Assembly: GCF_040869045.1 (NCBI RefSeq)
Contig: NC_090319.1
Span: 176,674,645 to 176,738,644 of the forward strand
DNA: 64,000 bases
Source: Eurosta solidaginis
Taxonomy: Eukaryota; Arthropoda; Insecta; Diptera; Tephritidae
Reading direction: 5' to 3'
A program made the translations under genes and the position numbers. The notes under the pieces were generated by a model. The model worked only from the letters and a program-made list of their open reading frames with translations, made no database searches and was not told where the DNA came from. Below, in pieces: positions 29,977 to 41,029 of the stretch; position 1 is the stretch's first letter, and every line of letters begins with the position of its first letter.

Positions 29977-31516
29977 ATGTATCTAACAAATTACCTAACT
30001 GCTAACACAATTACAATCCCTGCTAGATCTGAAGTCATTAGACAGGTAACAGTAAACACTGATAATAAATCCATCTTCATACCCCACCAACAACTGGCTG
30101 AAGGCATTTTTGTAGCAAACACAATCACAAATAAGGACCAAACTTTCGTCAGAATTAATAACACCACACATAAAAATACAACTATTCAAAATTACAAAAT
30201 ACATACTGAAAACTTAGATCACTATAATTTAATTAAAACAAAAACACACAATAAACAGAGTAATGACACAGAAAAATTAAAATGATTAACCAAATATTTC
30301 CCAAAAATTTGTCAATTCACAATTAACTTCATTATGCACAGAACTCATAGATATATTTGCACTAGAAACAGAACCAATTTCCACTAATAATTTTTATAAA
30401 CAAAAACTACATATTAAAAATGACACACCAGTCTACATAAAAAACTATAGATTACCAGAGACACAAAAAGGAGAAATAATTAAACAGGTTAATAAACTGA
30501 TTGAAGATGACATTATAGAACTTTCAATATCAGAGTACAACAGTCCAATTTTACTAGTACCTAAAAAATCACTACCAGGTAATACAGAAAAGAGATGAAG
30601 ACTGGTAGTTGACTACAGACAAGTAAACAAAAAACTAGCAGCGGACAAATTCCCACTTCCAAGAATCGATGATATTTTAGACCAACTTGGAAGAGCAAAA
30701 TATTTTTCATGCCTAGACCTTATGTCAGGTTTTCATCAAATAGAATTACACCCAGACTCCAGAGATATAACCTCATTCACAGCAGAAAATGGTACATATA
30801 GATTCAAAAGACTAACCTATGGATTAAAAGTAGCACCAAATTCATTCCAAAGAATGATGACACTAGCATTTGCGGGCCTCAAACCATCCCAAGCATTTCT
30901 CTATATGAACGATTTAGTTGTACTAAGGTGTTCAGAAAAACACATGCTGAAAAATTTAAAAGATGTTTTCTCGACTTGTAGAAAATACAATTTAAAATTA
31001 CATCGAGATAAATGCCTATTTTTCAGTGAAGAAGTAACTTATTTAGAACATAAATGCACAAGCAAGGGAATACTACCTGACCCAAGCAAATTTGAAACAG
31101 TTCAAAAGTACCCAACACCAAAAACAGCAGACGAAGTTAAAAGGTTCGTAGCGGTCTGCAACTATTACAGAAGATTTGTACCGAATTTCGCAGAGTACTC
31201 AAGAAAATTAACTAGGCTTTGCAAAAAGAATGTTTCCTTCGACTGGACAGAAGAATGTCAAAAAGCTTTTGTCTACTTAAAGGAAGCATTAATCAGCCCA
31301 CAACTTTTGCAATACCCCGACTTCATTAAAGAATTCTGCATAACAACAGACGCTATTGGGTATGCTTGCGGAGCAGTCCTCAGCCAAGAACACGATGGCA
31401 AACAGTTACCAATTGCTTACGCTTCTAGATCATTCACAAAAGGTGAAACAAAAAAAGCTACAATAGAAAAAGAATTAGCAGCAATTCATTGGGCCATAAC
31501 CTTTTTCAGACCATAA
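29977..31516 (+). pseudogene. GypB reverse transcriptase and RNase H start
   Basis: A connecting frame (29977-30285) leads, after a frameshift, into RT: KNYRLPETQKGEI, YNSPILLVPKK, a stop near 30596, then VVDYRQVNKK. The open frame 30722-31516 (264 aa) holds SGFHQIELHPDSR and FKRLTYGLKVAPNSFQRMM. The catalytic box reads YMND (30902-30913) instead of the usual YxDD, so the first Asp of the pair is Asn. RNase H begins with ITTDAIGYACGAVLSQ and ASRSFTKGE, and then the frame shifts at 31515; the rest (IKTDHRSLTYL, HVADALSR) is found to about 31708. Confidence 0.85.
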
Positions 31517-31715
31517 GTGCATATGCAAAAAGTTCCTAATTAAAACCGACCATCGTTCTTTAACATATCTTTTCTCGATGAAGAGTCCTTCATCTATGTT
31601 AACGAGAGTAAGAATTAAGTTAGAAGAATACGATTTCGAAGTGGAGTACATTGCAGGTAAAGAAAATCATGTAGCGGACGCATTGTCTCGCATTAACATT
31701 ACAAATTGAAAAGAA

Positions 31716-33191
31716 ATGTCAGTGGAAGCATGCAAAATAATGAAAGTCACAACTAGATCAGCAGCTAAAGATATCAAAAATAATGTAAAAACTGAAGAAA
31801 GTCACACAGAGAAACCCAAAATATATGAAGTAATAAGACATGTCAGGCTCATTTTCAATCCTCCGAAATTATATTTCAAAAAGGGAAAGAAAATTTGTAG
31901 CACTATGAATACAAGCACCCTAATTGTAGATGACAAAATTGACTTAGGATAATTCTTCATCAGGCTTGAAAAAGACGCCGCCAATTTAGGACTTGAAAAG
32001 ATACATTTGTCCTTAGGGGACAAATTGTTTAAAAGTAATTATACTCGAGTAGGCAAATTTATTGAAACAGGAAATAGGGTTCAAAAAAAATTAACAATTG
32101 CACTAACCCCAGAGGTTATGTACGTGACTAATCCCGGGAAAATTAAGGAAATTCTGCAGAAATATCATGACGATCCTATTAGTGGTGGCCACCCAGGAAT
32201 AAATCGCATGATAAAGAAAATCAAACAAAGCTAAAGCTGGAAAAATATGCGAGATGACATAAAGAAATACGTAAATAATTGCATCCACTGCAAGAAAAAT
32301 AAAATAAATAAACATATAAAAGAGCCAATGACAATAACGGAGACACCTCCGAAGGCTTTTCATATAGTACAGATCGATACGGTCGGACCATTACCGAAAT
32401 CGATAAATGGAAACGAATACGCAGGGACCATCATATGCGATCTCACCAAATATTTGGTAGAAATTCCAGTTCCGAGCAAACACGCGATAACAGTTGCTAA
32501 AGCTGTATTCGAGCACTTCATTCTGATTTATGGTTGCATGAAAACAATCCTAACAGACATGGGAACCGAATACAAAAATTGCTTATCGAAGAACTATGCA
32601 AACTGTTAAAAATTGATCATAAAACCTCAACACCATCATCAAACTTTGGGCACCGTAGAACGCAGTCATAGAACGTTCAACGAATATGTACGTTCATTCA
32701 TATCCAGTGACAAAGATGATTGCGATGAATACCTCAAGTATTTCGCCTACTGCTACAACACGACCCCATCGACCGTACACGGGTATTGCCCTTACGAGCT
32801 TATATTTGCGAAAAATCCACCGACATACGAATTCCTAGATGAGAATAAAATAAGCCCAGTGTATAATCACGAAGCATATGATAAGGAAGTTAAATATAGA
32901 CTTCAAATAGCATAACAAAGAGCTAGAAAGTTAGTGAAAGAAACTAAAGAAAAACAAAAAGTTAAGTATGATAAAAGTAGCACCAGTATGGAAATAAAAA
33001 TAGGTGATGTAGTATTAGTTAGAGAAGAAGCTAGCCATAAGCTAGACAGTAGATGTAAAGGAGGGTATCAGGTAAAGAAAATTGACAAAAATAACAATTT
33101 TACTTTAATACCACATAGAGAAGAAACTAGTAATAGGAACAATAAAGATAAGGAATTAATAATTCATAAGAATAGGCTTAAACACATTTGA
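31716..33191 (+). pseudogene. GypB integrase
   Basis: After a linker (31716-31952) the zinc-binding part has GGHPGINRMIKKIK and CIHCKKNK. The core (32247-32609, 120 aa) shows QIDTVGPLPK and ILTDMGTEYKN, two catalytic Asp blocks. The next frame (32613-32915) shows HHQTLGTVERSHRTFNEY with the catalytic Glu. The tail 32934-33191 is the basic C-terminal domain (IGDVVLVREEASHKL, then CKGGYQVKKI). Single stops split the frame at 31950, 32232, 32607 and 32913, but all catalytic residues are present. Confidence 0.85.
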
Positions 33192-33599
33192 AACACCGTT
33201 TGATAATTTAAGGCAAATAATCGTAAAATAAGCATTCCAATTTACTCGGTTATTTAATAAAAACTTCTAGAAACAAGCGGATTTTAGGTGGGTCGACATA
33301 TTTAAAATCCGGCTGTGTAAAATAAGTAAAATATGTAAAATAAGTAAAATATGGAAAATAAATAAAATAAAAAAAAAAATAGTTAAATTTAAGATTTTGA
33401 AAAAAAATTTGTACAAAGCATTGATAAGAAAAAAAATAAAATATAAAATTAATAAAAGTATCAAGGTCAGCATATTAGAAATAAAGTACACAAACCCTTT
33501 CACTTTCATATCAAGTTACCAAAACATTCAAAACTCAAACAAAGGGTCTTACACAATTGTGCACACAACTATATATGCCTCTTTTTGTAAGGCGGATGG
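33192..33599 (+). other. GypB 3' untranslated region
   Basis: A-rich non-coding sequence between integrase and 3' LTR with AAAATA-type runs. No env frame. The purine tract before the LTR is weak (AAGGCGGATGG). Confidence 0.45.
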
Positions 33600-34202
33600 T
33601 GTAGCATTATGCGTCATTCCCACCTATGCAATACATTTGCGGCATTACGCATCATGAACTTCTATGCCAATGCATTTTTGTGAACCGACCACACGAAGTC
33701 ATAGCATAATCATATTACAATATTATGCGACATAAATTACATTGACCCAACACAGCGGTAAGCCAACATAAATGGAATGCCGAATATGAAACCCTTGTCA
33801 GTTCACACCTTACTATTTTTGCTCAGTCACTCACCCCGGTCAATACACTTGCCGATCGTCAATGTTAGTTTGTCACCAAAATATTTACACACAACTAATT
33901 TACATTGTTTACTTTGTTAATGTGAATTACCCAAATATTCACATACAAACATTTCACATGGTTCATATAAATATCAATCTGCTGAATTTGCATACCATTA
34001 ATACAAATCTACACATTGCATACCATTAATACAAATCTACATAAATGCATACCATTAATACAAATCTACATATTTTTAGTTCGTAAGTGTTAGATTAATT
34101 ATGAATGCATAGGTTAAGAAATTATGTATAAAAGGGAAAGAATTTCTTTTAATAAAGACAATTACTATCTGACTCCCAAAGCGAGCAAATATTTTATTTT
34201 CG
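33600..34202 (+). repeat. GypB 3' LTR
   Basis: Starts TGTAGCATTATG and matches the 5' LTR without the SINE. It contains the 29-base repeats (about 33995-34070) and TATAAAAGG at 34127-34135. It stops at TATTTTATTTTCG, about 17 bases short of the 5' LTR end. Confidence 0.8.
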
Positions 34203-35077
34203 CAACAACAGAGCAACTTGCTACGGTCATTACTTTCTGAGGCGGCTCGGTATGCTAAACAATGTGAGAGATAATAACACAGCAGAATTGCACACCCTTC
34301 TGCACATTTCACCAGCAGACCTAATTAACAAAAATATTGAGCTAGCAAGGCCTAATCCCTAGGGGGTGATTGGATGCAGGCCGTATAGCCAAAGCAGTGT
34401 ATACCACCCCATGCCTGAGCCACAATATAGGAGGGTTGACGCAAGGATGGAGAAATGGCATAATGGATACACGTTTATACCGATGGTTACAAATTAACGA
34501 AAGGGATCGGTTCTATGGTTTACTGTATCCATCCTGATATAAAAAGATCCTTTAGGCTTCCAGATCACAGATGTGTCTTTCAGATGGAAATTGTAGCCGT
34601 GAAGAAAGCATCAGACATGGAGGAAGCGTGCTTAAGCTGCATTTGCGTCAATATATTTATTGATGGTCAACCGATCAAGGTAATAATCTCAAACTACACT
34701 TCATCAAGAAGTGTGCTGGAATGCAAAGAATCATTGGAGAGACTTCTCCCAGGCCAGACTATACATTTGTACAGAGTTTCCGGTGGGATAGAAGGTAATA
34801 AATCGATTAGTTCGCAAGGGAGGAAGCAGCACTCGATGAATCTACGATAGGCATCCCAATCCGCTTGGGAGAAATCAAAAGGAGACAGCAGTTGCATATG
34901 ATCGATCAGGCATGAAAGGCGTAGACAGGTGGGCGGTGCTGCACATTTTCTAGGATCATGTGCAAGTCCTACAACGTTATACTCACAAGGTTGGTAACAT
35001 CTCTAAAGAGGCAAGTTTTAAGGCTCACGATAGGTATACTAACTGATCACTGCCTTCTGGCGTCACATGCTTACAAG

Positions 35078-35080
35078 TTA
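35078..35080. other. TTA target duplication of MITE, left
   Basis: TTA here and at 36038-36040. The LINE frame (leucine codon TTA) continues directly from one side to the other. Confidence 0.75.
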
Positions 35081-36037
35081 TGCGGCAGTTACTAACGAAC
35101 GTACGTACCAAAAACGTGCCAGCTGACACGATCTATCTTATGAGTGTGCAATGTAAACGCAAACTCACCGAAGTGCAACGCCCATACGTACGTAGCCCGG
35201 AACGTAGAAATCAAAACAATTTTGATTTTTTCCGTAAGAACGTGTCAGCTGATCGCTCTCTCACTAGACAAAGTTGCCTAGTAAACTTTTGTGCGCTAAT
35301 TTTTGACCTTTTGCAGTTTTATGCAAAAACACCTAATTAAAGTTTGAAAAATTGTGAAAATAATTCGAAATAATTATGTAAAAGTGCAGATTATAAACAT
35401 GCTATCTATTTATATTTAAAAAAAAAAAAATAAATGTAAGGCGCGATAACCCCCGAAGAGATCTAAGGCCGAGCTTCTCTTCCAATTTGCGTCGTGCTCC
35501 TCTTGATTTTTCCCTACAAATTGGCCGGACGGGACCTACATGTTTTATGCCGACTCCGAACGGCATCTGCAAGGCAGATGAGTTTTCACTGAGAGCTTTT
35601 CATGGCAGAAATACAATCGGAGCGCTTGCCAGACACTGCCGAGGGGCGACCCCGCTTAGAAAAATTTTCTTCTAATTGAAAAATCTTATTTCTAAAATTT
35701 TGATGTTGCTTTGCCCGGGAGTTGAACCCAGGGCATACGGTGTGATAGGCGGAGCACGCTACCATCACACCACGGTGGCTATTTATATTTATTTAATATT
35801 AATTCCAGCCTTTTACAACATCAAAAATTAAATTGGAAAACGTTGATGTTTCCACAAGCATGCATGCAAAATGGTCAATGGCAACAGTGCTTATCTGTAA
35901 ACAATACACACACAAATATGTTATGTACATGTACACAGACGCACACATTGATTCTCACGGGCTTGAGAGTTCGGTCAAATGTGCTTCGTACGACAAACGT
36001 CCGTACGTACGACACACGTCGGTGGGTAATTGCCGCT
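35081..36037. mobile_element. PIF/Harbinger-type MITE holding a SINE
   Basis: The ends are inverted: left TGCGGCAGTTAC, right (inverted) AGCGGCAATTAC, both followed by CGTACGTAC-type sequence. A TTA duplication flanks it, matching the TWA rule of PIF/Harbinger elements. It has no transposase. With the SINE (35419-35778) and one SINE duplication removed it is about 0.58 kb. It interrupts the C-terminal coding part of LINE-A. Confidence 0.75.
35419..35778 (-). mobile_element. tRNA-derived SINE, copy 2
   Basis: Nearly identical to 22564-22927, minus orientation, with the tRNA-like head at the right and a poly-A-type tail at the left (a T/A run on the plus strand near 35419). A 13-base duplication CTATTTATATTTA (35406-35418 and 35779-35791) flanks it. 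It lies inside a MITE that lies inside a LINE. Confidence 0.85.
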
Positions 36038-36358
36038 TTAGGCTTCGTCAAAAACGGCAGATATAGGAAGTGTGAGCTGCAGGAGGAAATGGATGAGCAC
36101 GTTCCGTATTCGTGTCCAGCGCTTGCGGGGTCAAAGCTACAGCTACTAGGGGTGGTAGAGTTGCCGGTTTTCAAGGCAGCAATTACGGTAGGTCCTAGAA
36201 AACGTGTAGTATTTTCTAAGAGGACGGAGTTATTCTATATGTCCTGGGGCATACTGAAGGGTTTTCCGTTTGGTCGTAAAACAAATTCTGGTAACACTAC
36301 GGACGGATTCAGTCTATGTAAGTTCTTTATTGACCGTCTAGTTCAACCTAACTTAACT

Positions 36359-36562
36359 TTATGAAGGTAGGTGCAGCACTCGATAAATCGGCGGTAGACG
36401 TCCCAATCTGTTAAGGAGAACTCAAAAGGAGACATGAGTTGCATATGATCCATCAGGCAGAAAAGGCATGGACAGAAGCGCGGGGCTGCAAAATTTCTAA
36501 GTTCATGTGCAAATCCTATTACGAGGGACTCATAAATTGGCTGAAAGGTAGGACGCTCGAGC
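36359..36562 (+). pseudogene. LINE-A 3' fragment (copy 3), part before RTE insertion
   Basis: 5'-truncated C-terminal piece of LINE-A ORF2 (GGTAGACGTCCCAATC, AGGAGACATGAGTTGCATAT, GGGGCTGCAAAATTTCTAAG), starting right after the tail of the previous copy. It is interrupted by the RTE element and continues at 37130 to the LINE tail near 37262. Confidence 0.7.
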
Positions 36563-37129
36563 ACTGAAATCCAGCGAAGAATCATTCTTGCCAATAAATG
36601 CTACTTTGGACTAGGTAGGCAATTGAAAACTAAAGTCCTCTCTCGGCGAACGAAAATCATACTCTACAAGTCACTTATCGTACCCGTCCTGCTATATGGG
36701 GCAAAAGCATGGCAACAGCAGACGAAGCGGCTTTGGGAGTGTTCTGAAAAGTTCTTCGAAAGATTTATGGACCTCTACGCGTTGGCGATGGCGAGTACCG
36801 AAGAAATTTAATGATGAGCTGTACGAGCTATACGCAGACATCAACCTAGTCCAGCGAATTAAAACGCAGCGACTGCGCTGGCTAGGCTATGTTATGCGAA
36901 TGAAAGATGATGCTGCGGCCAAGAAAGTGTTTCTATCGGAACCCGCCTATGGTAGCAGAGGTAGAGGGCGACCCCACTCCGTTGGAAGCACCAGGTGGAA
37001 AACGATTTAAACTCCCTTGGTGCGACCAATTGGCGCCGGTTGGCGGAGCGAAGGAGCGACTGGCGCGCCTTGTTGGACGGCCATAACCGTTTAGACGGTT
37101 AAGCGCCAATTAAGTAAGTAAGTAAGTAA
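36563..37129 (+). mobile_element. 5'-truncated RTE-type LINE
   Basis: The plus frames (36623-36811, then 36696-37010) give a thumb region of an RTE-type reverse transcriptase: RTKIILYKSLIVPVLLYGAK, then INLVQRIKTQRLRWLGYVMR and SRGRGRPHSVGSTRW. The 3' end is a short AAGT microsatellite (about 37110-37129), as is usual for RTE. A perfect 12-base duplication GGACGCTCGAGC (36551-36562 and 37130-37141) flanks it. A frameshift near 36800 and the missing 5' part make it inactive. The tandem duplication breakpoint (36917) lies inside it. Confidence 0.85.
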
Positions 37130-37262
37130 GGACGCTCGAGCTGCAGGAAGAAGGTTTGGCAGGTTCTGTATTCGTGTTCTGCGTTCGCCTGGTCAAGGCT
37201 CCAGCTTCAAGGACAAATTCAATCTATGTGAGGTTTTCTTGACTGGGTAGTTCAACCTAACC
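37130..37262 (+). repeat. LINE-A 3' end, tail of copy 3
   Basis: It continues copy 3 after the RTE and ends in GTTCAACCTAACCTAACCTA, a CCTAA-type tail typical of this LINE. It repeats at 45590-45706 with part of the end missing. Confidence 0.65.
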
Positions 37263-37875
37263 TAACCTATGCATAGTGAGTATATACATTTATTTAGCTT
37301 TTCTTATAAGGCCCATACATATTGAAGGTCGGGGTGTTTTTATTTACATCGCATTCTCATAAGATTGAAACATTCAAAGTAAAGCTTATTCTATCGATTT
37401 TCCGTTTTAAATAAGTTCATGCATAGACCATATACAGTTGTGTATCCGGATCTGAAAAAAAGATACAATGAAACTTTATTCTAGTCTTTTTTTATGAGTT
37501 TATATATGTGACAAATTTTATCAGAGGTGCACAACGCCAGCAGCGATTTGAATACAAAAGCGTAATTTTTTGTGGTGGTATATGTGTACAAGGAAATAGT
37601 GAAAGAAAATGTTTGCAAAGAATTCGCGGCATTAAGCTGTAAACACAATGCCGAGCGACGACGGTATACGCCACATCGGGCGCTGACATTTCTCATATTA
37701 CGCACAAATATTTCGTCTACTCAAAACACAATGCCCGGCGAAATTTTTATTCAGAGTGGCCATTTACAGAAATAAAGATGAAAACAATTAAAACTTTTTC
37801 AAAGACACATTTGGTTCTCAGGAATTTTAATCCGGAGGCCGAACATTAATATTTAAACCCTTTAATTAAAACAAT
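37263..37875. other. Unassigned sequence, present in both units
   Basis: AT-rich sequence shared with 45707-46305. It contains a 67-aa plus frame (37572-37775) kept in unit 2 as an 88-aa frame, but no domain or codon bias argues that it is coded. No element ends are recognised. Confidence 0.3.
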
Positions 37876-38995
37876 TAAGGAAGGCTAAGTTCGGGTGAAC
37901 CGAACATTACATACTAACTGAGAACTTAGCTGCGTTGGTTTTGTAGGGTCTCGTAGATGGTTTATAAGTGGTTTTTAATTCCCTTTCACATACGGTTGGG
38001 AAATATCTACCAAATTGTAGACCAAGGGTTGACATTTTTTGGAACGATTTTGCTACATCCTTTGTCAAATAAGGGAAAATCACCATGTAGAAAAATGAAC
38101 CTAGAGTAACCCTGGAATGTGTTTGTATGACATGAAAGGTATTAAAGCGTATTTTAAAAGGGAGTGGACCTTAGTTCTATAGGTGGATGCCTTTTCGCGA
38201 TATCGCCATAAGGGTGGACCAGGGGTGACTCTAGAGTGTGTTTGTACGACATGGGTATCAAATTAAAGGTTTTAATGAGGGGTTTAAAAGGGAGTGGCCC
38301 TTAGTTGAATACGTGAAGGCGTTTTCGAGATATCGACCAAAATGTGGACCAGGGTGACCCAGAACATCATCTGTCGGATACCGCTAATTTATTTATATAT
38401 ATAATACCACAGTATTCCTGCCATAATTCCGAGGGCTTTCGATTTCGCCATGCAGAACTTCTTCAGTTTCTTCTATTTAATATGGTAGGTATCACACCCA
38501 TTTTACAAAGTTTTTTTTTAAGTTATATTTTGCGTCAAAAAACCAATCCAATTATGGAATTTTTTTTTCATTTTTGGAAATTTTCGATATCGAAAAAGTG
38601 GGCGTGGTCATCGTCGGATTTCGCCCATTTTTAATACCAAGATAAAGTGAGTTCAAATAAGTACGTGAACTAAGTTTAGTAAAGATATATCGATTTTTGC
38701 TCAAGTTATCGTGTGAACGGCCGAGCGGAAGGACAGACGTCGACTGTGTATACAAACTGGGTGTGGCTTCAACCCATTTCGTCCATTTTCATCGAAAACA
38801 GTTATCGTCTTAGAAGCTATGCCCTTACTTAGAAGGATTGGTAAATTTGTGTTCGACTTATGGCATTAAAAGTATTCTAGACAAATTAAATGAAAATGGG
38901 CGGAGCCACGCCCATTTTGAAATTTTCTTTAATTTTTTATTTTGTTTGGACCATATCATTTGTTTTTTTTTTGTTTTGTTTTTTGTGTGTGTTAC
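37876..38995 (+). repeat. Non-coding dispersed dipteran repeat, unit 1
   Basis: It begins GGCTAAGTTCGGGTGAACCG and contains stereotyped blocks repeated within it: GTGTTTGTA(T/C)GACATG, TTTTAAAAGGGAGTGG, CCTTTTCG-GATATCGCCATAA, AAAGTGGGCGTGGTCATCG. Such blocks are recalled as very common in fly intergenic DNA. No coding frame and no clear ends. It is copied at 46306-47338. Confidence 0.55.
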
Positions 38996-39029
38996 GTGGA
39001 ATGAGGAAATGCTTTATGCACTAACCGGG

Positions 39030-39500
39030 TTGTTAAGCCTTGGTACTACTCTCTGTAGCAGCAAGCCTCTCCGAGTGTAGGACTCCCTTTTTCTTCTTCA
39101 TGGGCTACCCACTATTGGGATCCGCAATATCAAGTTCATGCAGATAGACTAGAGTCAATACAGAAGCAATTTTAACTTTTTTCTTTAAGGCATTTTCATT
39201 GGGACTCTGGTTATAATCTTCCACCTTCTACTAGTCGATTAAAGCTTATCAATCTTCTAACTCTCGCTAGTAGTAGAGAAATGCTAGGCGTATTATTCAT
39301 GGCTAAACTACTGAATAGACTGATTTCTCGCCCCTTTCTTTTGAACGAAGTAAAGTTCAATGCTCCATCACGAGCGTCAAGACATTACAAACCTCTTCTT
39401 TTGAGGCAGTGCAGAACTAATTTCGAATTAAATGAACCTTTTCGGTGTTTGTGTCATGATTTTAAATCTCATTCTTCATATAAAATGTTCACTTATTAAA
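39030..39500 (+). pseudogene. LINE-B 3' end fragment
   Basis: A frame with NRLISRPFLLNEVKFNAPSR and RTNFELNEPFRCLC matches the C-terminal end of CR1/jockey-type LINE proteins. Upstream, frameshifted, it shows the thumb region that also ends the LINE-B piece at 18965-19100. It is present only in unit 1. Confidence 0.6.
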
Positions 39501-39585
39501 CAATATAGTATTTTGTGACGCATATTCACATCACTAAGTGATACTAGCATCCCTAATCCGATACCAAGCAACCACTTGTATGTAT

Positions 39586-40196
39586 TGTTACGAATATTAG
39601 CAAAACTAAGGGGTGCTGCCAACTCTAGGCCGATGCTAAGCAGTGACGTGAATTCACATCAATAATTCAATCATTATGTGTCTACATAAACGAAACAATA
39701 ATTGCGTCTACACATATGTACCATGTACGTATACGAGCAGCGGAGAACCAATGCACAAACACATGCATATATCTGAGATACCCCTGAAAGTATGCAATGA
39801 GAGAAGCTATAAAATCGTGCAATTGTAGTTACAGCTGAGAAGTTTGAGAGCTGATGGCAACTAGTAGATTCTGGAAGCGCCTAGAAGATGCGAACGGTGA
39901 AATCAGAGAGTATAAAAGGCAGCAAATGTAGAGGCGCTGGAATTAAGTTTGTGTTGAGCTATCAAGCAGTTATTGATTAAGCACGCAATCTGGCGGGCAA
40001 TAGTAGAGTTTCATTTGAACTATCAAATAGTTTGGTTGTTAAGCAAGCTAGTTGCAAAGTATAAGTGTAATTGTGAAGTACTTAAATAAAGGCCATTTTT
40101 CCATTATTCAATATTGGAGTTATTTATTCGACAATTTAGCGATACGAACGTAAGAAGCGAGTTGAAAATAAACGGAGTTACAGTAAGTTCGTTACA
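39586..40196 (+). repeat. Solo LTR inserted in an LTR of the same family
   Basis: Starts TGTTACGAATATTAG and ends TTCGTTACA, related throughout to 51980-52519. GTAT before and GTGT after may be a mutated 4-base duplication. TATAAAAGG at 39911-39919. It has no internal region, so it arose by LTR-LTR recombination. Confidence 0.8.
39911..39919 (+). promoter_or_regulatory. TATA-like box in solo LTR
   Basis: TATAAAAGG preceded by AGAG, conserved as TATAAAAG at 52308-52315 in the related LTR. Confidence 0.45.
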
Positions 40197-40245
40197 GTGT
40201 GTAAACAAATCAATCATCATTTACACATGTACATACAAGGCAACA

Positions 40246-40696
40246 GAGGGATACCATCAGCCGAAGTAGTACTCATATAGTGTGACCGTTATTTTTTTCG
40301 TATTTTCACTTGGAAAACCCCTTAGATTCATCCCAAATTAGAAAGAAATTATATATACAACATTTTAAATCATTTGCATAATTATTGGGCGTGCCTTGAG
40401 CCCACAAAGTTTGCTAAAAATGCTATTTTTCTCACCATGGCTCGTTTTAATTCTTCTTAACTTCAGTAATATTTATTTTATAGAAAAACTTTATTCCCAA
40501 ATATTCTAGAGACATATCTGATGAACAATGTTGCTCTGTATTAGTTTTCTTTAACATTAATATTTAATTCAGAACAAACCAAATTAAAAAAATAACACCG
40601 AAATTTTCACATATCTTCGCATTCTTTGCCTGATGGTTATTTATTTTATTAAATGGTGTAATTATAAAAAGTTTTGTAATAAAATCTCCTTCGTGC
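40246..40696. other. No gene recognised
   Basis: AT-rich sequence with many short poly-A and poly-T runs. No element ends or frames could be supported. Confidence 0.3.
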
Positions 40697-40990
40697 TCAA
40701 ATGAAATTGTTTTTGATAGTTTTTGACAACTGGCAATATATATTGTTTTTTTTTTCCTCGTCTTTTTTGAGCACTGGGTTGTAGTCTTGCATCAATTTCA
40801 CCACTCGTTCAGCTGTATCGTTTACCACTTGAATGCCATTAACAATTTGAAGAGTAGTTTTAAAATTACTATCCGCAGGCCATAAACTTGGATCATTTTT
40901 CAAAAATGCTGTATTGATTTTAAAGCGAAGAAAAAAATTGTTTGTCTCAGAAGAACTGATCCATTCCGTCTTCAATAACATCCATAACAT
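40697..40990 (-). pseudogene. Unidentified conserved-looking protein fragment
   Basis: Open frame of 97 aa with a plausible folded composition: WISSSETNNFFLRFKINTAF, a central NDTAERVVKLMQDYNPVLKK helix-like stretch and a basic tail. The VNDTAER-VKL pattern is reminiscent of hypothetical proteins tied to mobile DNA in arthropods, but no family can be named. Only the first 45 bases or so remain in unit 2 (47339-47385) because of the 2-kb gap. Confidence 0.35.
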
Positions 40991-41029
40991 TTAAATTTTG
41001 AATTGAGACGCGTTTTACGTCTACATTAC

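Larger units (their letters stand above)
22188..34202 (+). mobile_element. 412/mdg1-like gypsy element GypB with nested hAT and SINE
   Basis: Related LTRs at 22188-23219 and 33600-34202, a primer site at 23220, a leader, two small ORFs, gag, protease, RT, RNase H and integrase lie in that order on the plus strand. The integrase motifs (a GNEYAGTIICDLTKY block and TDMGTEY) fit the 412/mdg1 lineage, whose members are also known for small ORFs before gag. A hAT element sits in the leader and a SINE in the 5' LTR. Scattered stops and a changed RT catalytic box show it is dead. No target duplication is seen; the 3' LTR end is cut short. Confidence 0.85.
34203..36358 (+). pseudogene. LINE-A 3' part (copy 2) with RNase H, opened by a MITE
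   Basis: Plus-strand sequence matches the LINE-A thumb region (AATTGCACACCCTTCTGCAC), then an RNase H part (34515-34850) with FRLPDHRCVFQMEIVAVKKA and IFIDGQPIK, then a C-terminal CILTDHCLLASHAYK-like stretch that is cut at 35080. It resumes at 36041 with FVKNGRYRKCELQEEMDEHV and SCPALAGSK, the cysteine-containing tail found at the end of I/LOA-type LINEs. The 3' end (about 36330-36358) reads GTTCAACCTAACTTAACTT, the LINE-A tail. The frame is intact across the MITE site once the MITE and one TTA are ignored. Confidence 0.75.
39514..40245 (+). repeat. Older solo LTR, split by a younger one
   Basis: 39514-39585 (TGTGACGCATATTC, CCGATACCAAGCA-CCACTTGT) and 40197-about 40245 (GTGTAAACAAATCAATCATC, ACACATGTACATACAAG) are two halves of one LTR, collinear with the start of 51980-52519. 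The younger LTR (39586-40196) separates them. Confidence 0.7.
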
